Assembly: GCA_035610365.1 (NCBI GenBank)
Contig: CM069434.1
Location: forward strand, 97,948,806 to 98,012,805
Reading direction: 5' to 3'
DNA: 64,000 bases
DNA from: Aquatica leii
Taxonomy: Eukaryota > Arthropoda > Insecta > Coleoptera > Lampyridae
Below, one piece after another: positions 56,693-64,000 of this stretch. The notes beneath the pieces were generated by a model. That model had not been told where the DNA came from. It searched no databases and saw only the letters and a program-made list of their open reading frames with translations. The stretch's first letter is position 1. Every line of letters starts with the position of its first letter. Both the position numbers and the translations under genes were made by a program.

Positions 56693-58129
56693 CTGAAACA
56701 GAATTATTTACTTTTACTAAAACTATTATTAAAACCTTTGGTTTCGGTTATTAAAGTAATTATTTGTAAGTAGCGTACTAATAGAAACTTGATATATATT
56801 TAAAATTTCTTAGAAAAATGTTTCATTCGGCAAGTTATGTATTCATAAAATGACGAAAAAAGAAATCTTTTAGTAAAATTAATTAACGTTTGACGTTTTT
56901 CTGAAAGCAATCATTTTCATTAAACGTGTTTAGGAGAGCGTTCAATTTAACCTTCAAAAGAATTTGATTGAAGAGAGCTTATAATTACCATTTTTAAATT
57001 TAAAGAAAATATAACGATTGAATCCTACCCTTTTAAGTAAATACATGCATACATAAAAAAATATATTAGTATATATTAGAAATTACGATACAGACTATTC
57101 AACGTCTTTCAAGTTTAGTAATCTTACATTTCACTTTCTTTTTGATTCTTTTGTGTACACAAAATAAAACTGAAATCTTTTAATGTCAATTTTCAAGAGA
57201 CTTATTTAACTTCGTTTCATATAAATTTGAATGTGTTTGTTTGTACGTAGTCTGAATTCATACTGCACTACAATATGAAAATATACTTTTAAAAATTAAC
57301 TATAAAGCAGAAACACATAAATAACAAAAATTTGTTACTACTCTAACAAATTATTTTCTACTATCTAAAACCGCAACGACTCTATGTTTATCAATCTTAA
57401 TTTGTCAAATTTTTCAATGATTTGACAGTTGCGTCAGAAGTAAGCTTTAGGTTTTCTATTGTAAATAAATCTGAACGATGACCACACTATGAAAATGTGT
57501 AAAAACTTAAATGAAAAAATTATGAATCAAATATATAACCTTTTTCAAGATAAAAAACAAAAATTAACAAATGAGTTTTTCCAAAAACTAAAAAAATCCA
57601 ATTATATTTTATTGGGCTTATGTTGTTATAAAACAAAATAAATTTTAAAACAAACTTGAAATGTATATCTAATGCAAAGTACTCAATTTTGTTTTGGATT
57701 TTAAGCATTCGCAATAAAAATTACATGAAAAAAATTGATCTTCAGCGTTACAATAGAAAACCTTAAAAGTATACAAGGTAGTACTTCATTAGTAATTATT
57801 TTTAAAATAAATATAGTTAATTAACGTTAAAACGTTAATTAAGTCAAGTAAGTCGAAAATTTCAGTTCAGAAACTTCTAAAGTGATGTGCTATCGGTTAC
57901 CTTGTAATTTTTATCATTCGCACAACTTGAGTTTTTTATAAGAAAATTTAAAATATTCTTTGAAATCAACTGTGGTATGTTTTGTTCTTGTGAGAAACTA
58001 TAACGAAATGAATGTTGTCTAAATCCAACACTAGCAAAAACAAATATAAATCCTTTCCATAAAAAAAGAACAACAAAAAGAAGGAGAGGGATGCCAATAC
58101 ACAAGAGAGCATACATAGAGAGATCAGAT
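56693..58129. other. noncoding AT-rich stretch
   Basis: No gene recognised. It may be intron of the gene represented by the exon at 56312. Confidence 0.4.
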
Positions 58130-58830
58130 GACATGGCTATCTATAAGATAGATCAAGTTTTAAAGCAAATAAAAAACAATACAGCAGCTGGCACAGATAA
58201 AATTCTGGAAAAATACTGGAGGTTAAAAGTAAAACAGTCATATTACCTTCCCAAAAACTCTTTTCAATAAGTTTATGAAGACTGGGACAAAAATAACGTT
58301 ATTCTACTAACTCAAAAAAGAGGCAAACACGACTGCCAAAACTACCCACCTTATTGTTTCAAATCTACAAAACTGTTCATAAAGATTATTACTAACCGTT
58401 TAACATCAAAAATAGTTGCGTCTCAATCAGTCGAGAAAGGATTTTGAAAAATATACAGCACGTCGGGCCATTTTTTCACAATTACAACCCTTATAGAAAA
58501 AGCAAATGGATACCATCTCAGCTTATTCTTTGCCTTTAACTGTGGATAGCAAGAAAAGTCTATGAATAACTGCTTAATAGATTTTCGCTATAGGTTATGA
58601 CGATAAATCTATAACATAATACAGACACTATACTCATAAAAGGAAGTGTTCGACACGGTGACGTAATATCCCCAAAGCTTTACGTTATTCTTAAAAGATG
58701 TATTTAAATTATTGGATTGGACAAACTACGGTTACAAATCTTAGATTCGTGGATATCATTCTAATCTCTACAACATTCGAAGAATTAGAAACTATGACCC
58801 GACAGTTATCTTCAGCAGTGCACACCGCTT
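58130..58830 (+). mobile_element. RTE-like non-LTR retrotransposon RT fragment
   Basis: Plus-strand traces give IDQVLKQIKNNTAAGTDKIL (the K...AG.D.I entry), then LFIKIITNRLTSKIV, a VRQGDVISPK-like block, and FVDIILISTTFEELETMTRQ. The last corresponds to the F-A-D-D catalytic region with one residue missing. Multiple stops and shifts. The order matches RTE/BovB-type RT. Confidence 0.7.
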
Positions 58831-59584
58831 ATTAAAATCACGGATAATGTTATCAGTCGGGTAATTTTATCACTTTATTAAAGAGCGGGCCAGACGTATG
58901 CTACTACATAAAAAAAACATCGTTTATAGTAATCATAATTTCGATTTATGCTATCAATTTTCTTCTTAGGTTTGTTTTGTATGCATGAACAATAATCTAT
59001 TTTCTATGCATCTTCTAGCACAATAAGCTTGTTTAAGGTAAATGATTTTTAACATTGTGCCTTAAAAATAGTAGTTTTGCATATTTAGCTTTATTTTCGC
59101 AGTGTACTTAACTTATTCAAGCATTTTGACTTACATATGTAACATTGCCTTATTTAAACATCTGTAAGTGCCTTATCTTTACAAATTAACTTTGACAGCA
59201 TGTGCGTTCTTAAAATAACAATTTTATTTACCTACGTTTTATGTGATAACGTTATTTTGTATTTAATTTTAGTTTTCTGTTATCAGCAAATTACTGAGAA
59301 AGAATGTGTAATTTTTAGATCAGTAAATTTATTTTGACATTTTTTTGCTTGTATTCGTGCTATGATTTCACCTTCTAAATTTATAATCTGTTAATACCCT
59401 GTATTTATTTACTGCTTTCTAATTAATAAAAAATATTGTTAACATCCGGTTATTATTATCAAAACACAAGTCCCAACGTGATTCTATAGCGGCGTGCACT
59501 GCATAATACTTAATGACTAGTGTCACTTATTGGTGATACTAATATATCAATTATTAATTAGATAGGTCTAGTTTTTATGTCTTT
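58831..59584. other. noncoding AT-rich stretch
   Basis: No feature recognised. Confidence 0.4.
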
Positions 59585-60133
59585 TTAGTCTACGAGTGTT
59601 CTTGGCATTTTCTAGTAAATTTAACACTAACAGATTGGGGTGATTTGTTATTTGATATAGGTCGTTGTACGTGGTTTAGCCTTATCTTTGATCTATAGAG
59701 CTTGTAGGTCTTCATGAAGTAATTTGTTGCTAATAAACCATTCTGCGTTTGCCAATACGCAAAGAGTTTTGTTTTGCAATCTGTGCAGAATATTAATGTT
59801 ACATGGCTAAACACAGTCCCAAAGATTTATGCAGTACGCCAACACTGGAACTAGAACTGTTTTATACACTAACACTTTCTTTTCTAGCAATAACTTAGAT
59901 TTTATTTCTCGAATCCAATACATTTTTTTACCATATCATCCAGTTGCTTTCTGTTATGTGCAATATGGATTTTCTAAGTTAAATGCCTGTCGAGGATCAT
60001 ACCAAGATACTTTATTTCGTGTTTGATGGAGACCTCTATATCATTTAAGGTTACCCGAGGAGCGGAGTTGTGTTTCGTCATAAACGTAGTAAGTGCATAT
60101 TTAGTTTTATTAATTTGTCTACGCCAACAGTGC
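59585..60133 (-). mobile_element. Jockey-like LINE, C-terminal part of RT
   Basis: Minus-strand reading gives RVTLNDIEVSIKHEIKYLGM followed by ILDRHLT, then WIREIKSKLLLEKKVLVYKT, VLVPVLAYCINLWDC, NILHRLQNKTLCVLANAEWF and ISNKLLHEDLQAL. This is the YLG...D..L and LYK....P...YG..LWG..... Jockey signature after the RT palm. It is colinear with 61040-61420, from which it is separated by an 897-bp LTR-like unit inserted at 60138. Confidence 0.8.
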
Positions 60134-60137
60134 AACC

Positions 60138-61034
60138 TGTTACGTGCATAAATTTCAAAATGTAATACCCTGTATGTTCATTACACTAAAGTTAGATTTC
60201 TACTTTCTACGCCCTCTAAGGAGTTTCGTTTTACTTCATTTCTTGTCAAGACGTTAAACCGTCAACTACTTAAAATCGTGCTTGTGATATTTAAATTTTT
60301 ATTTTCTAACATCATCTGCGTATGTAGTAACTAAGAAATCAAAAACGCGTTTCAATTAGTTTATTCATCACAAGGTAAGCTTTTCCTATTAGTTTTTAGA
60401 ATTTTTTAGTAATTTCTTTTTTAATTTGTTAGCACGACCCGATACATGTTTCGGTGTATTCTCCACAATGAGGGCTTAATATCAACCAAATACCTTCATG
60501 GAAAGATTATAATTTTGGAAGGCCTACGTTAAAGCTAAAAACGAAGTCCCGACAAGAAATTTTCTCCAATGTACGGTTTCTTATGAGTCAATCGACTGCG
60601 ATATCAAACTTTAATTTAATGTGTGCAAACCGGTTTTTAAATCTAATTTCTTTTAGCATTCATTAATAGTTTTGTAAATTTTTGCTTTCGTGAGTCATTG
60701 TGCTGACACGATTTGCTTGTTCATTAATATTCCAAAACAACTCAACGAGGAAAACGTTTTCTTTGGGCAAGTACTGGATTGTGGGTAAGTCTTATTTAAT
60801 TACATTTGCGTTGTCATAAAGATCTCTCACGGAATTTTGCTTGTTAGTCTAACTTACGTTTTTTGGTCCATTTAAGACAACGAACCTGATTTTGTTACAA
60901 GCTGGGACCTTCTGTCTTAATCCAAACAGAAGTTTTACTCAGCGTCCTTTAAATTCTATCTATTTCAACCTCTCCAATCTCCGACTAGTTTAAGTTGGCC
61001 GAGTAAGGTTTGTAAGACCTATAAGCTTGTAGCA
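60138..61034. mobile_element. 897-bp LTR-like unit (family X, shorter copy) inserted in a Jockey-like LINE
   Basis: Begins TGTTACGTGC and ends CTTGTAGCA. It is flanked by AACC on both sides (60134-60137 and 61035-61038). It is colinear with parts of 52085-54882: the first 100 bases (ACGCCCTCTA block), the GTAAGCTTTT region, TGACACGATT and the last 60 bases (CTCCGACTA...AAGTTGGCCGAGTAAGG). About 1.9 kb of the longer copy is absent. Noncoding. Confidence 0.75.
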
Positions 61035-61038
61035 AACC

Positions 61039-61420
61039 ATTTTTGGATTATGTCAAAACCATTTATAGAATTTTCAATGCTTTTACTGAATCCTGGTGGA
61101 AAGCCAATAACGCTATATCGTCCGCAAAAGTCATTGTGTTGTCGTTGCATGGTCACCTGCAAATATTTGATATAGAGTTGGTCCCAGAACACTGTCCTGA
61201 AAAACTCCTGGCTTTATTTGGTATAGTCTAGACTGGCTTTCACCGTATTTTACTTAGAAGTACTTTTCATTTAAGTATGATTTGAAAAGAAGAAAATATT
61301 GGAATGGAAAAAACCGTTTGACTTTGTAGAGTAAGCCAAGGTACTAGACCCGGTCGAACGCTTGGCTAACGTCAAGGAACACCGCAACACAATATTTTTG
61401 TTTTTGAAAGTAATAGAAGT
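61039..61420 (-). mobile_element. Jockey-like LINE, RT palm
   Basis: The minus strand reads QKYCVAVFLDVSQAFDRVWY, LGLLYKVKRFFPF, LFKSYLNEKYF, VKYGESQSRLYQIKPGV and SVLGPTLYQIFAGD. This is the catalytic first-Asp block FLDV.QAFD.VWH.GLL and the PQGSVLGP turn of Jockey RTs. It matches the C-terminal segment at 59585-60133. Confidence 0.85.
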
Positions 61421-61439
61421 TGATCTAGGTTAGACGATA

Positions 61440-63200
61440 TATAAAACACAAATATATGCTCCGATAAAGAGAGCAGAAGTAAGCATTAGAGAAGAATTTT
61501 ACGAACAACTACAAAAAATGATAGAAAAAGCAAAAAATAACAAAATTATGAACAGCAAACGATTTAATAGTTTGGTATCAACCATTGTAAGAAAAGTACA
61601 ATTATATAACGGAAGAACGAGAGGCAAAAAGTCTGATAAATTACATTGTCTACACAAGGGAACTAGAACAAACAATAGAAGAAGTGAAAGCAATAGGAGA
61701 AGCAAAACTCTCAATACAACACAAATTAATAAGAGCAATAATTAATGAAATACACATTACAGAGAAAAATGAATATGAGAGAATACCAATCTACAAACTA
61801 AAAGATACAGAAAAAGCAAAAAAGTACAAGAAAAATACATATGAAAAAACAGTAGAAGAAATATAAAAAATATTCAAAAAAACACTGATAAAAAATGCTA
61901 AAAAGATATGTGGCACCAAGAAAAAAAAACAAAAGACTCGGAGAACAAGATGGTGGAATTAAGAAGTAAAAAGAGCAATCAGAAAGAAGAAGGAAGCATG
62001 GAACAAATATATATACACGGTAAAAACCAAAACAGAGAACATATGAAAAAGAAACAAGGCCAAAATAGAAGTAAGAAAGGCAATAAAAAAACTTAAGAAG
62101 AAATAAAGGAAGTGAAATAAGAGAAACAAGAAACAAAAACAACATATTGAAAACGAAAATATATAAGATCCTACAAGTATGGAAAGAATACTAAGAAGAA
62201 AAATTTGAAAAGAATTGAAATTAACAGTAAGCACAAGACGATAATGAGAAAACAGATGAAGAACTACAAAAAAGCAAAATTAAAATGTCAGAGGTAAATG
62301 AAGCAATTAAGTCACTTAAACTAGGAAAAGCAAGAGGAGGAGATGGTGTCGAGACAGAAATGATAAAATATATGGGACCTAACGGAAAGATATGAAATAT
62401 ATAGAAAAGCATAAGAAAAAAAGCAAATTCCAAAGGATTGAGAAAACAACTTAATCATACATATCTACATAAAGGAAGAAACACGACAATGTGATAATTA
62501 TAAGAAATATTAAGAACATTTACCAGAGAGTCAAACAAAAATTACAGATGAACGGGAAAGTATCTGACACGTTTTATATAACAAAAGGATTAAAAAGACA
62601 TAGCCTTAGCCCACTCCAAAAATTTTGTTAAACACAATAGAGAAATCAATGCATCTTCAATCACAATTTAGGACCCCAGCAGCTTAGGTCAATCAAAGTA
62701 GATAGTCTAATCTATGCAGACAATATAATAGTTATAGCAGATACTCAGAATAAAGCGAAAGGACTGGTTAGAATTTGGAACGAGGAAATGGAAAACATTG
62801 GAATGGAGATAAATACCAACAACACAAAAATGATGATTATAAATAACCAAAAAACGAACATAAGAAATACAAAAATAAATGAGAATACAATAGAAGTAGT
62901 TACAGTAATGAAATATCTCGGCTCAGTAATAGCAGATGATAGAAGAATATAAATTGACATTGTACAAAAATAAAGAAAACTAGGAACATATATTATGCTA
63001 TAAACAAACCAATACTACAGAAACAAAAAATAGCCAAGTAAGTGAAACTAAAAGTATACAATAATATAGCAATTCCAAAAGAGGCAAAACAGTAGCAAAA
63101 ATAAAAAAAATGGCAAAGAACCGAAAGGAATGGAAGGACTGGATCTCATATCAGGATAAACTGAAGAAAGAAAGAAAGATATCTTATATAAAATTTGTTT
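61440..63200 (+). mobile_element. non-LTR retrotransposon ORF2 remnant
   Basis: Begins in the lysine-rich endonuclease-RT linker (KLSIQHKLIRAIINEIHITE), passes a TRRTRWWN-like segment and KRAIRKKKEAWNKY, and enters RT at MSEVNEAIKSLKLGKARGGD. Around 62715 is a YADNIIVIAD block, a mutated YADD, with GMEINTNNTKMMIINNQKTN and MKYLGSVIADD following. The C-terminus ends near 63200 (KNRKEWKDWISYQDKLKKER). Frames are broken by many small indels in A-runs. It has the same lysine-rich style as the element at 49.3-55.1 kb. Confidence 0.75.
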
Positions 63201-63249
63201 ATAGCACAATTAAACAATTTTCACTCATCAATTAAGTTAATTAAACATT

Positions 63250-64000
63250 TTAAAGTTAGTTAGTTGGCGACTAGAGAACCGACAACGTCGGTCCAGTCAC
63301 AGCGCAAAGTACAAAGCATTTTAGAGTGGTTAAAGTGTAAAAAAATTTGTTAGAAAAGTGTAAAGTACCTGCTAATTAAATAAAAAGGGCAGTAAACGCA
63401 AATGTAAAATAACTAATAATATAATAATTTTATAAAAGTTACATTTCGAAATTAAGGCGGAACGCGTATCGGTTATCGACAGGTCTGCCCGAACTGATAC
63501 ACGTAAATATACGTACGGTAAATAAATAAAATACAATTATTTTTGGATATAATCATAAAATATTGTATAAACTTGAACGAAGTGATTAGTAATTTTGCAA
63601 AGTATATAAAATATACATTTTAAAGGACGTAGTAATTTAAAATAAAATTTAAAAAAAATAAAAGAATAAAAAAAGAGAAAGTGTGCAAGACAGCGACGAA
63701 GAAACACAAACGTATATTAAAAACAAGAAAATAGAAAGATCACCAGCAAAACACAAAAACAAAAAGAAGCTAAAATAGAAAAAATCCTAAAGCTATTAGA
63801 ACAATTACTGAAGAAGTAAGTCAAATGAGACTATAACAAATAAAATGCAATAATGAAATAAGAGAACTAAAAGAAGAAAATATAAAATTAAAGAAAAAAA
63901 ACCAACAAAAAAAATAAGTTCAAAGTAAAATGAAAAATAAATTACAAAAGACAAACACAAGACTGGAACAAATAGAAAAAGATACAAGACCAAATAACAT
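63250..64000 (+). mobile_element. 5' end of another non-LTR element (leader and ORF1-like coiled coil), runs off the window
   Basis: 63250-63640 looks like a leader (GTTGGCGACTAGAGAACCGACAACG near 63263). From about 63660 the plus strand is a Lys/Glu/Asn-rich coiled-coil-like coding stretch with breaks, ending LEQIEKDTRPNN at the window edge, a pattern common at the end of LINE ORF1 coiled coils or just before the endonuclease. Truncated by the window. Confidence 0.5.

Noticed and set aside
57877..58134. 85-codon minus-strand ORF with a hydrophobic segment
   Set aside because: Lies opposite and upstream of an RTE-like RT fragment, no start context or homology, and consistent with chance in AT-rich DNA.
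61499..62433. Hydrophobic minus-strand ORFs rich in Leu, Phe and Ser resembling membrane proteins
   Set aside because: They are the antisense of lysine-rich (AAA/GAA) LINE coding, which always reads as Phe/Leu/Ser-rich on the other strand. The same applies to 51311-52261 and 49601-50141.

Overview
This window is AT-rich eukaryotic DNA, very probably from an insect. Three host genes with introns of about 45-50 bases sit at the left edge, and the rest is stacked, mostly decayed transposable elements of the kinds common in insects: Ty3/gypsy, BEL/Pao, Ty1/copia, several non-LTR clades, Penelope, mariner/Tc1, pogo, PIF/Harbinger and Kolobok. A beetle is a reasonable guess, but this is inference from family resemblance only. 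I saw no prokaryotic features, rRNA, intact tRNA or CRISPR.

Layout. 1-4.9 kb: a non-LTR fragment, then a compact cluster resembling mitochondrial ribosomal protein mRpS34 (+), IQ-domain protein K (-) and DNA polymerase delta subunit 3 (-). Exon structure is preserved, but each gene carries indels or stops. 5.4-11.4 kb: a decayed BEL/Pao element followed by an old 5'-truncated Ty3/gypsy copy. 11.5-12.5 kb: a near-perfect 99-bp inverted repeat running into a 205-bp tandem array. About 13.3 kb: a hammerhead-like motif typical of Penelope-like elements. 15.5-22.4 kb: a Tc1 fragment, then a GC-richer decayed gypsy element nested in a PIF/Harbinger transposon. 23-30.5 kb: mariner-like and pogo/Jerky-like transposases. 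33.4-37.8 kb: a non-LTR element with RNase H, split by an LTR element and an RTE-like fragment. 40.1-46.7 kb: a young Ty3/gypsy element on the minus strand. 47-48.6 kb: copia remnant. 49.3-55.1 kb: inverted and direct non-LTR pieces interrupted by a Kolobok-like element and by a 2.8-kb LTR-like unit. 55.5 kb: Penelope GIY-YIG pieces. 56.3 kb: one isolated host-like exon. 58-64 kb: more non-LTR elements, one split by a shorter relative of the 2.8-kb unit.

The most interesting system is the young gypsy element. It has identical 450-bp LTRs, a 4-bp target duplication, intact gag and intact pol. Downstream of pol, and overlapping its end, is a third reading frame that looks like a TARG1/OARD1-type ADP-ribose-hydrolase macrodomain followed by a CCCH zinc finger. 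The two catalytic residues known for TARG1 (Lys, Asp) appear conserved. This frame runs through the polypurine tract and ends inside the 3' LTR. The old, independently decayed copy at 8.3-11.4 kb carries the same macrodomain in the same place, so it is a stable component of the family rather than a one-off capture. A plausible role, not shown by sequence, is removal of host ADP-ribosylation.

The second notable result is an LTR-like repeat family (52085-54882 and 60138-61034). Both copies begin TG, end CA, lack coding capacity, and sit inside non-LTR reading frames with clean 4-bp duplications.
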